Positions 8,734 to 16,820 of a DNA stretch of 64,000 nucleotides are shown piece by piece. Position numbers and translations under genes: made by a program. This DNA comes from Thermodesulfatator atlanticus DSM 21156 (GTDB lineage: Bacteria > Desulfobacterota > Thermodesulfobacteria > Thermodesulfobacteriales > Thermodesulfatatoraceae): the NCBI RefSeq assembly GCF_000421585.1, contig NZ_ATXH01000002.1:1-64000 (forward strand). The letters run 5' to 3'. Each line of letters opens with the position of its first letter. Position 1 is the stretch's first letter. A model generated the notes under the pieces. It saw only the letters and a list, made by a program, of their open reading frames with translations, was not told the DNA's origin and did not search any database.

Positions 8734-8861
8734 CTTTTTCGCAATCATGTGGCGGGGAACTAAAATACCGAATACTTTTGGGGTTATCTTGGACGATATT
8801 CCCTTCTTATATTCAACTACATATTCAACTGCAATAAATTTCCGTTCTAAAAATCTGGGGG

Positions 8862-11192
8862 TCAATTTTGTTTGCGGGACCAGAAGTAAAGTTCTGGATT
8901 AAAAGAAGTTAGAAACTGTAAAGCTTCTTCAGCAGGCATAGGGGGTGCAAAATAGAATCCTTGCACTTCGTCTACCCCAAGACCAGTAATGAAAGCCAGC
9001 TGTTCCCTGGTCTCTAATCCTTCTGCTACTACATTAAGATCCATCCCGCGGGCCATCGAAACCAGAGCCATGAGCATGACTACATGGTCCCTTTGGTCTG
9101 GGACATGTTCAAGAAAGGTACGGTCTATTTTTATGCCTATGCGTCCCAGCTGAAAAAGATGGCGAAAAGAGGAATAGCCAGTGCCGAAATCGTCAAGTAC
9201 TAGAGCCGCCCCTGCCTCTCGAAGACGATTTATCTCCGCCATGGCCTCGTCTTCCAACAACATGGTCTCCAGAATTTCTAACTCTATTCTTTCAACAGGG
9301 ATGCTGTAGCGTTTAAGTATTTCCAAAAAATTTAAGGCAAAATTTCCGGACTTGAGCTGTCTCACACTGAGATTTACGGATATTTTTAAAGGGTTTCCAG
9401 TCTCTTTCTCTATTTTTCGTGCAAAATCCGCAGCTTGCTCCACCACTTTGTAACCCACATCTATCATAAGCTGACTCTCTTCCAGAACAGGTATAAATTC
9501 ACCAGGAGGCACGATGCCCCTTTCCTTATCTCGCCAGCGTAAAAGCCCCTCGAATCCGCTTATAGATCTGGAATCCAGGTTTATTTTTGGTTGAAAGAAG
9601 AGTTCAAGTTCGTCATTTTTCAAAGCTTTTTCCATCCTAGATAAAAGATTCAGTTTGGCTAGAGAAGTTTTGGCCTTCTCTGCTTCGTAAAACATCAGCC
9701 CACCATCCGGAGTTCGCGATACTAATCTTACGGCTGAAGAAGCCTTTGCTAAAATCTCCCTGGGAGAACGACCGTGTTCCGGCCATATAGATACTCCTAG
9801 CCCAAAGTTTAGACGTATATTCTGCTTTTCAATTTCGAAAGGTCGTGAGAGTGTTTGTCTCAGTTTTTCAAGGTATTTAGACAACTCGTCAAGAAAAGAA
9901 AACTTAATGGTTACAGCAAATTCGTCAGCTCCCACCCTACCTACTATTCCCTCTCGACCCAAAAATTCTGTTAGACGTCTCGCAATTTCTTTCAGAATTT
10001 CATCTCCTTTGATATGCCCCAAAATTTGATTGATTTCAGAAAAGTGTACTATGTCTGTGACTATTATAGCTAGTTTATGATTTTTGTTTCCATTGAACCG
10101 GAAAAATTTTTCTACAGACCTAAGAAAACCTCTCGCGTTAGGAAGTGAAGTTATTTCATCTATGTAAAGTTTATATTCTAAGTTTTTCTGATATTTAAGA
10201 CGTTTAAAGGTCACGCTTAGATCTCTACTTATCTCTTGAAGAATCTGGATTTCGTCAGGTAAAAAGTAATTTTTTTCCTTGTGATACAGAAAAAGAGCTC
10301 CGTATAGGTCTTTTTCGTCATGAATTGGCACTACCGCGATAGAGTTAAGACCGTGTTTTTGTAGAAATTCCCTTAGGGAGCCTAAATTTTCATTTTTCGA
10401 CACTTCGTTAATGACTATTGGTTCTTTACTTAAGAATTTCTCAAGATATGGTTTAAGATTTCCTCTAAAAGCGTTTAAAGATTGAGGAATTTCTTTTAAC
10501 CGGGGGTGATCTTCAGGAAATCCCCCCACAAAGATTAGTTTTTCTCCTTTAAGACGTCCTATCCATGCTAGACTGAGGCCAAGGTTTTCTACCATGGCTA
10601 GACAGAATTTTTGGGCAAGATCCCGTTCCGTTAAATCCTCTGCGGAAAGGAAAAAGTTTATCTCCCGTAAGGTGGCCAGAAAACGGGCCTGACGTTCGGA
10701 AAGCCATAGGCTTTTTTGCAAGTCTCTTATAGATAGATAATAAAATTCTTCGGCTAGCATGACCCCTAAACATTCAAAAAAACGCGCCAAATTGGCTTTT
10801 AGCGCTAAAAAATCGGTTTTTTCTAATTTATCCATAAAAAGATCTCTTATTTTTAAAAGGGCTGCCATGAAGACAGAGAGTCTGACACCGTTACGGTAAT
10901 GTAGATAAGCTACATGATGCAAACGAGCCCAAAACTCTTTGCTGAAGGGATTACGCAAGGCATCCCTAAAAAAAGAGGTCCACCTATCTATAAATTCGTT
11001 ATAGGCCTCGGGGTTGTCCAAAATCTTGTGGAGTATTTTTTGAGCCTCTACGTCTTCCTGAACATATTCATAAATGCTCATCCATATTTCTTTAAAATCC
11101 AGCAAATCTGCCAGGGATTGAAATTCGTTCAACTCTTTTGGACTGGAAAAACCGAACTTTTTAAGACACTTCATAATATTTTTAGCGGTCAT
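8862..11192 (-). CDS. Globin-like sensor, GAF, GGDEF and EAL cyclic di-GMP protein
   Basis: About 776 residues. The N-terminal 170 residues are helical and resemble a globin-coupled sensor, with a possible haem His in LHHVAYLHYRNGV. A GAF-like region follows around residues 200-340. The GGDEF domain reads RVGADEFAV, so the signature is GADEF and cyclase activity is doubtful. The EAL domain reads EGLLRW in place of EALLRW but keeps NLSVRQL, EILET, DDFGTGYSSF, KIDRTF and EGLET, so phosphodiesterase activity is likely. The ATG at 11192 follows GGGAGAGG; a longer frame into repeat copy C was rejected. It is a single gene between repeat copies B and C and is more AT-rich than its neighbours. Confidence 0.88.
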   Translation of the reverse strand: MTAKNIMKCLKKFGFSSPKELNEFQSLADLLDFKEIWMSIYEYVQEDVEAQKILHKILDNPEAYNEFIDRWTSFFRDALRNPFSKEFWARLHHVAYLHYRNGVRLSVFMAALLKIRDLFMDKLEKTDFLALKANLARFFECLGVMLAEEFYYLSIRDLQKSLWLSERQARFLATLREINFFLSAEDLTERDLAQKFCLAMVENLGLSLAWIGRLKGEKLIFVGGFPEDHPRLKEIPQSLNAFRGNLKPYLEKFLSKEPIVINEVSKNENLGSLREFLQKHGLNSIAVVPIHDEKDLYGALFLYHKEKNYFLPDEIQILQEISRDLSVTFKRLKYQKNLEYKLYIDEITSLPNARGFLRSVEKFFRFNGNKNHKLAIIVTDIVHFSEINQILGHIKGDEILKEIARRLTEFLGREGIVGRVGADEFAVTIKFSFLDELSKYLEKLRQTLSRPFEIEKQNIRLNFGLGVSIWPEHGRSPREILAKASSAVRLVSRTPDGGLMFYEAEKAKTSLAKLNLLSRMEKALKNDELELFFQPKINLDSRSISGFEGLLRWRDKERGIVPPGEFIPVLEESQLMIDVGYKVVEQAADFARKIEKETGNPLKISVNLSVRQLKSGNFALNFLEILKRYSIPVERIELEILETMLLEDEAMAEINRLREAGAALVLDDFGTGYSSFRHLFQLGRIGIKIDRTFLEHVPDQRDHVVMLMALVSMARGMDLNVVAEGLETREQLAFITGLGVDEVQGFYFAPPMPAEEALQFLTSFNPELYFWSRKQN

Positions 11193-11228
11193 GGCACCTC
11201 TCCCATTTAGAATAGTATTTATTTCTGT

Positions 11229-11359
11229 GAGACCTTTGCAAAACATCTTTTCTTAATGCCCATTCAAGGATCCGTTCCTATTTTTCGTTCCAAAAAATGG
11301 GAACGGATCCCTTGCGCTTGTGCTGACAACACTGGTCCCAACAATTTTGCAAAGATCTC
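11229..11359 (+). repeat. Hairpin MITE-like element, copy C (131-bp full form)
   Basis: The type copy runs from GAGACCTTTGCAAAA to TTTTGCAAAGATCTC, nearly perfect 15-bp terminal inverted repeats. The core is GGATCCGTTCC...GGAACGGATCC, able to form a hairpin of about 20 bp with a three-base loop. The stem contains one T-G wobble in this orientation (TTCCT against GGGAA), which is C-A in inverted copies. It has no coding capacity of its own, so it would need a transposase in trans. It lies 37 bp upstream of the GGDEF-EAL start. Confidence 0.92.
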
Positions 11360-11553
11360 TTTTGTATGTATTTATTTTTGTATGAATCGGATATTTCTAT
11401 GAAGTCCTATAGCTTCTCTTAAAGGAGTTATTGGTTTTCAGAGGTGCTACTGTGTAAGTCCGCTACCATTTTTCTCATCTCTTAAGCTGAACTTTGCTCA
11501 TAAAATTCTAGGGTAGACAGCTGTAGGCTATTTTGGTAATAGAAATTTTTGTT
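11360..11553. other. Gene-free leader region before the riboswitch
   Basis: No gene is seen here. The stretch is AT-rich and lies between repeat copy C and the cobalamin riboswitch, so it should hold the promoter for the btuB transcript. I could not pick a convincing -35/-10 pair. Confidence 0.6.
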
Positions 11554-11773
11554 CCTTTTCGGGTGTCGGGAAGTCCGGTGAAAATCCGGCGCTGGCCCGC
11601 AACCGTAACCGGGGACGAAAGCCGCTAACCCGTTATGGCGAGTAGCGAGTAGCATTTTTACCACTCGCCAGGACGGGTGACAGGCCACTGGGGCTGGAGG
11701 CCAGAGGGTCGAAGGCCCTGGGAAGGCGCGGCGAGTAGGATGATCCGGAAGCCGGGAGACCGGCCCGAAAAGG
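11554..11773 (+). promoter_or_regulatory. Cobalamin (B12) riboswitch aptamer
   Basis: CCTTTTCGGG at 11554-11563 pairs perfectly with CCCGAAAAGG at 11764-11773 to close the aptamer. Conserved core blocks follow in order: GGGAAGTCCGGTGAAAATCC, GCCCGCAACCGTAA, GCCACTG near 11683, GGGAAGGCG near 11720 and the B12 box AAGCCGGGAGACCGGC at 11749-11764. A peripheral stem, GGCGAGT with ACTCGCC, is inserted near 11635-11670. It senses adenosylcobalamin or another corrinoid and should repress the downstream btuB-like receptor. Confidence 0.95.
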
Positions 11774-11783
11774 CCAAGGAAGC

Positions 11784-11888
11784 GGAGCTTCGGGGCTAAC
11801 TGCTCCGTTTCCGAAAAGGCCTATTCCCCTGCCTTTTTCGGAAACACCTCCCGAAGCTCCCTTCTTCAAAAAAATTTGAAGGAGGGAG
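11784..11888 (+). promoter_or_regulatory. Riboswitch expression platform with Shine-Dalgarno sequestering hairpin
   Basis: CTCCCTTCTTCAAA (11857-11870) can pair with TTTGAAGGAGGGAG (11875-11888), a 14-bp stem with one G-T wobble and a four-A loop. It buries the GGAGGG ribosome site of the receptor gene. An alternative stem, GGAGCTTCGGG (11784-11794) with CCCGAAGCTCC (11850-11860), shares bases 11857-11860 with the first and encloses an inner hairpin at 11808-11844. The layout suggests control of translation rather than a plain terminator. Which state binds ligand is inferred. Confidence 0.8.
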
Positions 11889-11892
11889 TGTT

Positions 11893-13755
11893 ATGAAGAA
11901 GTCCTGGGTTTTAGGTACTTGGTTCTGGGTGTTTGGTTTTGGGTGTTTGTTGCTTGGGGTTTTGTTTTCGGTCTTATTTTCCGGGCAAGTCCTTGCCGAA
12001 GAAGCAACTCCCCTTGGCGAAGTAGTGGTCACCGCCACGAGGACCCCTGAAGCCCTTGAGAAGGTGCCTTCAAGTGTCACGGTTATTACCGCAAAAGAAC
12101 TGAAAGAAAAGGGCATTGAGACGTTAACCGACGCCCTGCGCGAGGCCCCGGGCCTAAACATCCTGCAAAACGGCTTTGGGGGCCTTGCTTCCACCTTTTT
12201 GCGTGGCGCGGAAAATGGCCAGAGTGTAATCCTCATCGATGGTGTTCCGGTTTATGATCCAAGTGGCACGGCTAAAGGTGATTTTTCTTCCTTTATCCCA
12301 CATCTTTCCGTGGACGAGATCGACCGCATAGAGATCGTGCGCGGGCCCCAAAGTGTGCTCTACGGTTCAAACGCCATGGCCGGGGCCATAAACATCATCA
12401 CCAAAAGGGCGCAAAAGACCGGCGCCTTCCTCGCGGGAGAATACGGCTCATATCGCACCTTTTTTGAAAGGGCTTCCTTTAACCTTGCCAGAGAAAACAC
12501 AAGCCTTTCCCTTAGCCTCAGCAAAAAGGACAGCAAAGGCATGACCAAAATGCTCTCTGAGCCAGATACCGACGCTTACCACAACGGAAACGTGGCTGCC
12601 AAGCTAACCCATGCCTTTAACGAAAGGCTCGCATGGGGGGCCTCTTTTCTTTTTTCGCAGGCTTCCCACGACTTAGACGGTGGGAACCAAAAAGAAAAGA
12701 ATAACCTTGGCTTTTTCAAAACTAATCTTGACTGGCAGGTAACCCCTCAAATCAAACAGCACCTTGATTTTTCTCTTAGCTCTACCCGCCGCGAATATGA
12801 CCAGGGGGCAGGTGGCCTTTATAAGGGAAGGCTTACCCGCTTTTCCTGGCAGAGCGAATTTTTGCCGAAAGAACCAGCAAAATTCATCGCAGGTTTTGAC
12901 TACCAAAAAGAAAAGGCCGAAATCGACTCGCCGTGGGGAGCGCCTTTTGACGAAACAGCATACGAATGGGCACCTTTTGCCGAGGCCATTTTAGATTTAA
13001 AAAAGGCTGTGCTAACCCTTGGTGTGCGCTACACCAAACACGAAACCGCAGGAGACAAAGTTACCTACCGCGTGGCGGCAGCAGCTTTCCCTGTGGAAAG
13101 TATCAAGCTTCACGCAAGTTACGGCACGGGCTTTCGCACCCCAGGCCTTTTTCAACTTTACGACCCCTCTTACGGAAACAAAGACCTTAAGCCTGAAAAG
13201 TCCTGGGGTTATGATGCCGGGGTTACCTTTTACGCTCCTGACCAGAAGGCTTCCCTGGACCTTACTTACTTTTATAACAAATTTGAAGACATGATCGATC
13301 TTTATCCCCCTTATCCTCAACCTGGATGGTGGAACGGGAAATATATAAATTTAACAGGCTATACCAAAACTTACGGGGTAGAAGCCACGGCTGAAGTGCG
13401 TTTGTTTGAGTGGCTTAAGCTTTCAGCCGCCTACCAGTGCCTTTCTGCCAAAAAAGCAAACGACGAAGACTTAGACAGGCGCCCCAGGAACAAGGCCAGC
13501 CTGGCTGCGACTTTCTATCTGCCCGAAGAGAAAGGCTCGCTTACCTTCCGTGGTCTTTACGTAGGACGCTACAAAGACGGTTCTCACGAAATGGGCAAAT
13601 ACTTTGTGGCCTATCTCTCAGGCATCTATAACGTAAATAAGTCGCTTAGCCTTTCTGCCCGGATAGATAACCTCTTTGATAAAGACTATCAGGAAGTTTA
13701 CGATTACAAGACCCCAGGCCGCAGCATTTACGTAGGGCTTTCTTACCGTTGGTAA
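11893..13755 (+). CDS. btuB: TonB-dependent outer-membrane corrinoid receptor (BtuB-like)
   Basis: A 620-residue outer-membrane beta-barrel receptor. After a signal peptide ending near QVLA, a TonB box (LGEVVVTATRTP) leads into a plug domain (VPSSVTVITAKEL, IEIVRGPQSVLYGSNAMAGAI) and then the barrel, which ends in the aromatic C terminus YVGLSYRW used for outer-membrane assembly. The cobalamin riboswitch directly upstream makes B12 or a precursor the likely ligand. The ribosome site GGAGGG lies inside the predicted sequestering hairpin. A terminator hairpin follows the stop. Confidence 0.94.
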   Translation: MKKSWVLGTWFWVFGFGCLLLGVLFSVLFSGQVLAEEATPLGEVVVTATRTPEALEKVPSSVTVITAKELKEKGIETLTDALREAPGLNILQNGFGGLASTFLRGAENGQSVILIDGVPVYDPSGTAKGDFSSFIPHLSVDEIDRIEIVRGPQSVLYGSNAMAGAINIITKRAQKTGAFLAGEYGSYRTFFERASFNLARENTSLSLSLSKKDSKGMTKMLSEPDTDAYHNGNVAAKLTHAFNERLAWGASFLFSQASHDLDGGNQKEKNNLGFFKTNLDWQVTPQIKQHLDFSLSSTRREYDQGAGGLYKGRLTRFSWQSEFLPKEPAKFIAGFDYQKEKAEIDSPWGAPFDETAYEWAPFAEAILDLKKAVLTLGVRYTKHETAGDKVTYRVAAAAFPVESIKLHASYGTGFRTPGLFQLYDPSYGNKDLKPEKSWGYDAGVTFYAPDQKASLDLTYFYNKFEDMIDLYPPYPQPGWWNGKYINLTGYTKTYGVEATAEVRLFEWLKLSAAYQCLSAKKANDEDLDRRPRNKASLAATFYLPEEKGSLTFRGLYVGRYKDGSHEMGKYFVAYLSGIYNVNKSLSLSARIDNLFDKDYQEVYDYKTPGRSIYVGLSYRW

Positions 13756-13765
13756 CGCCAATTAG

Positions 13766-13806
13766 AGCTCCCCTGGGCAGAAAAGGCCCATGGGGGCTTT
13801 TTTTAT
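13766..13806 (+). terminator. Rho-independent terminator after btuB
   Basis: AGCTCCCCTGGGC (13766-13778) pairs with GCCCATGGGGGCT (13786-13798) and is followed by a run of T residues. It separates the receptor gene from cbiZ, so the downstream genes need read-through or their own promoter. Confidence 0.88.
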
Positions 13807-13851
13807 TTTTTTACCTTTTATTAAGCTTTCAAAAAATTCTGGAGATACCAC

Positions 13852-15057
13852 ATGGCCTACGTGAAAATCGCTACACCCTATCCCGGGCTTGAGATATATC
13901 GAGGAGAAAAAGTCATTTACGCCGCGCTTAAAAGCCCGCACCAGGTAATTTCAACCTGTCGGGTAAACGGCGGCATACGTTCGGACATCTCCTTTGTGGC
14001 CAACCACCAGGCCTGTGAACCAAAGCCTTGCCACCCAGAGGCTCATAAAAAGTGTCTGGCCATCCGCGACCCCCTGGCCTACCATCGCTTCATCTGCGAA
14101 TACCACGGGCTTTTGCCGGAAAAGACCGTGCTCCTTGGCACCGCGGCCAACATGACCATGGCCGGCCTAGCCAGGGAAAGCTTCCCATTGCCTGACGGGG
14201 AAGAATTGCTTGTCTTTTGCCTGGTAACCGCCGGGGTTGAGACCAATGCCGGCCGCGCCGGAGACCCTTCCCAGGTCTGTGAATGGGAAGGAAGATTCCA
14301 CAAACTTTCGGAGAAAGCCCAAACGGCCTCTGAAAACCAGGGCACCATAAACATCATGGTCTTTATGAACCAGGAGCTTGCCCCCTGTGCCCTGGTTAGG
14401 GCGGTGAAGATGGCCACTGAGGCCAAGACCTCGGTGCTTGAAGAGCTCCACGTGCCCTCGCGCTACTCAGAAGGCCTGGCCACAGGGACAGGCACCGATC
14501 AGATCGCCATCGCCTCCCTTAGGACCGATCGCAAGCCCCTGCGTGGCGCCGGCAAACACGTAAAGCTAGGGGAGCTCCTGGCAAAAGCCGTGCGCGCGGC
14601 CCTTTTTCAGGCCCTTTCTCTCCAAAACAAACGCACCAAGGAGACCATCCGCTACGTGCCAAGGCTTCTGGAACGCTTTGGCCTTGGCGAGGAGGCCCTG
14701 CTTTCAGCCCTATCCGCGCACTTAAGCCCTGAGATATACGACTGGTTTTTGCGCAACAAATACGCCCTTTTAAGTGATACCGGGCTTGTCGCCCACGTGC
14801 TTTCCTACGTGCACCTCTGGGATCAGGTGCGCTTAAGGCTAATCCCCAAGGACATGCAGGCCGAAGTCCTCCTTGACCAGGCCGCCCTTGTCGCCTGCGC
14901 CCTGGCCCAGCGCCGCAAAGATTTTTACCTCCTGTTTAAAGAACTCATCCCCTATCAGGACGACCCCAGAAAGCTCCTGATAGCGGCCCTGGCCAGGGGA
15001 TTTTGCGCCAAGTGGGAAAACGAACTCGGCAAGACCACCGGGGTGGTTTCCCTGTGA
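13852..15057 (+). CDS. cbiZ: Adenosylcobinamide amidohydrolase
   Basis: A CbiZ-family enzyme of 401 residues, which removes the aminopropanol (lower-loop) side chain from adenosylcobinamide or related corrinoids so they can be remodelled to the cell's own B12. Family signatures seen are the 'LVTAGVETNAGRAGD' segment and the 'EAKTSVLEELHVPS...LATGTGTDQIAIAS' region. About 140 C-terminal residues (from LERFG) go beyond the core amidohydrolase and are not identified. GGAG lies eight bases before the ATG. The stop overlaps the GTG start of the next gene (GTGA), placing it in one operon with the transporter. Confidence 0.87.
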   Translation: MAYVKIATPYPGLEIYRGEKVIYAALKSPHQVISTCRVNGGIRSDISFVANHQACEPKPCHPEAHKKCLAIRDPLAYHRFICEYHGLLPEKTVLLGTAANMTMAGLARESFPLPDGEELLVFCLVTAGVETNAGRAGDPSQVCEWEGRFHKLSEKAQTASENQGTINIMVFMNQELAPCALVRAVKMATEAKTSVLEELHVPSRYSEGLATGTGTDQIAIASLRTDRKPLRGAGKHVKLGELLAKAVRAALFQALSLQNKRTKETIRYVPRLLERFGLGEEALLSALSAHLSPEIYDWFLRNKYALLSDTGLVAHVLSYVHLWDQVRLRLIPKDMQAEVLLDQAALVACALAQRRKDFYLLFKELIPYQDDPRKLLIAALARGFCAKWENELGKTTGVVSL

Positions 15058-16820
15058 GGTCTAACGCTTACGCCGAAAGTATTGACACTTCTGCCAAGCC
15101 CCTTTTCTTGCTAAAGAAGACCCTGGCAGGCTTTTTCTTTTTGTTTTTGATTTGTGCCTGCGCAAGGGATCCTGTATCCTTTAGGGCGCGTTTTACCCCG
15201 CTTGGGCTTGAGGTCTCAGGCCTTCCGCCAAGGACTACCCTTGCCCTTTATAACGAAGCGGGAAGGCTTATTCTTTCTTACCCGCCTCTTGCCGGGCCTG
15301 ACGCACTTTTGGTCTTTCCCTGGAAGCCAGGAAAGACTTACGTCCTGGAGGCCAGAGGGAATAGGCTTTCTCTTAAGGCCCCGGCTACAAAACCCTTTGC
15401 CACGGTTTCGGTGATGGCGCCACTTGGGGCACCAGAGAGGCGTTTTTTGCTCTTTCCAGATAAAACGCTTCGGGAAAAGTTTTTGGTCTCAAGCAAAGAC
15501 CCTTGTGCTGAAATCGGCCTCCTTGTTACGGCCTACCACCCTGGCCTTTCTTTAAAAATAGCTGACGAGGAAGACAGACTTGGCGAGGGCGAAAGAAGGC
15601 TTTTTCGCAAGAGGCTTTGTTTTGAAGGGGAAAAACCCATAACCCTTTTGCTAGAAACCAAAAAAGCCAGGGTCTTCTTTTCTTTTACGCGCAAATACGT
15701 GTCTCTTAAGGGAAAGATTGAGATAGTCGCCTGGCACCTTCCCACAGACGAGTCCGGGCTAAGTCTGCGTTACCGGCGCGAGGGGCTCATTGTCTTGCCA
15801 AACCTTCTTTTTCAGGACCTGGCTTATCGCCTGGGGATAAAAGAAAAGGGCTACTCCCGCTATCTTCCCTATGCCTACCAGACATTGGTGCTCAAAAACA
15901 AAAGCCCCATCCCGGTGAACCTTTTGCTTAAGGCCGAGTTTCTTGATCCTAGGACCGGGAAAAGCGCCCTGGGTTTTTACCCCCCGGCCTATGGGGACGG
16001 GCACGTAAAAGAGCCTGTGGCCTTTGCCTATCTTGCCCCTTACGGCACGGCCAAGGTGGTGCTTCCCATATATGGCGAGGCCAAACCCGGGGAATACCTC
16101 TTTCGCATAAAGGTCTATCCCCTGGGCGAAAAAGATCCCGTCCTTGTAGAAGAACGCCTTGTTGGCGTTACCCAGGGTAAACCCTGGCTTGCCGCAAGCC
16201 TTCTTGTGATTATGGCCTGCGGGCTACTCTTTAGCCTTTACGTTATCTTGGGGCACCGCCGCCTGCTAAAAGGCTTTTCCATGAGAGAACTTTCGCTCAT
16301 GGCCCTTGCCGGCGCGGTGGCCTTTGGCCTTGATTTCCTGGGGGGCACCATCTCAAACATCCTCTACGCCCTTCTTGGGCCTTTCAATGTGCTGGTGGGC
16401 GGGCTTATTACCGAAATCATCCACTACGCGGTGTTTACGGCTATTTTCGTCCTGGTGCCTAAACCCGGCTTTGCCACCCTAACCGCCCTTATCCATTATC
16501 TCATGGGGGTAGTGCTTTATGGTGGAATGCGGGCTACAGACCCCTTTTTCCTGGGGGCCAAGGTCCTGGTGCTTGAGGCCGCCCTGTTCCTCTTTCTCTG
16601 CTACAAAAAGCCCCAGGGCTTGCGCACAGTCATCGCCCTTTCTGTGGCAGATGCCGTGCAGACCTTTTCTTCCCTGGTACTTCACATGACCTTTTACCGG
16701 CTCTTTTTCCCGGACTGGTATCTGGTGCTTTCTATCGGGATTAAGGGGTTTTTGTATACGCTCTTTGGGGCAGCCCTTGGGCTTAAGATTGGCGGCTATC
16801 TAAAGGAGCTTGAAAGATGA
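15054..16820 (+). CDS. ECF-type transporter S component fused to a lipoprotein-like exported domain
   Basis: About 588 residues. A GTG at 15054 overlaps the cbiZ stop. An N-terminal hydrophobic segment ending LICAC looks like a lipobox or anchor. Residues about 45-375 form a soluble, beta-rich domain predicted outside the cytoplasm. From about 380 come seven hydrophobic segments: a leading helix (WLAASLLVIMACGLLFSLYV) and then six helices starting at MRELSLMALAGAVAFGLDFL, typical in number of ECF substrate-binding S components. It is followed at once by the ECF ATPase and EcfT genes, which supports the call. A corrinoid substrate is inferred from cbiZ and the riboswitch region. The fusion is unusual. 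Confidence 0.75.
   Translation: MRSNAYAESIDTSAKPLFLLKKTLAGFFFLFLICACARDPVSFRARFTPLGLEVSGLPPRTTLALYNEAGRLILSYPPLAGPDALLVFPWKPGKTYVLEARGNRLSLKAPATKPFATVSVMAPLGAPERRFLLFPDKTLREKFLVSSKDPCAEIGLLVTAYHPGLSLKIADEEDRLGEGERRLFRKRLCFEGEKPITLLLETKKARVFFSFTRKYVSLKGKIEIVAWHLPTDESGLSLRYRREGLIVLPNLLFQDLAYRLGIKEKGYSRYLPYAYQTLVLKNKSPIPVNLLLKAEFLDPRTGKSALGFYPPAYGDGHVKEPVAFAYLAPYGTAKVVLPIYGEAKPGEYLFRIKVYPLGEKDPVLVEERLVGVTQGKPWLAASLLVIMACGLLFSLYVILGHRRLLKGFSMRELSLMALAGAVAFGLDFLGGTISNILYALLGPFNVLVGGLITEIIHYAVFTAIFVLVPKPGFATLTALIHYLMGVVLYGGMRATDPFFLGAKVLVLEAALFLFLCYKKPQGLRTVIALSVADAVQTFSSLVLHMTFYRLFFPDWYLVLSIGIKGFLYTLFGAALGLKIGGYLKELER

Noticed and set aside
9300-9420. EGL and GADEF motifs taken as proof that the protein is inactive
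   Set aside because: The catalytic Glu and all other EAL residues remain, so only the cyclase half is doubtful.
11808-11844. Inner hairpin in the riboswitch leader as a transcription terminator
   Set aside because: It is not followed by a U-run, and the ribosome-site hairpin gives a better explanation.
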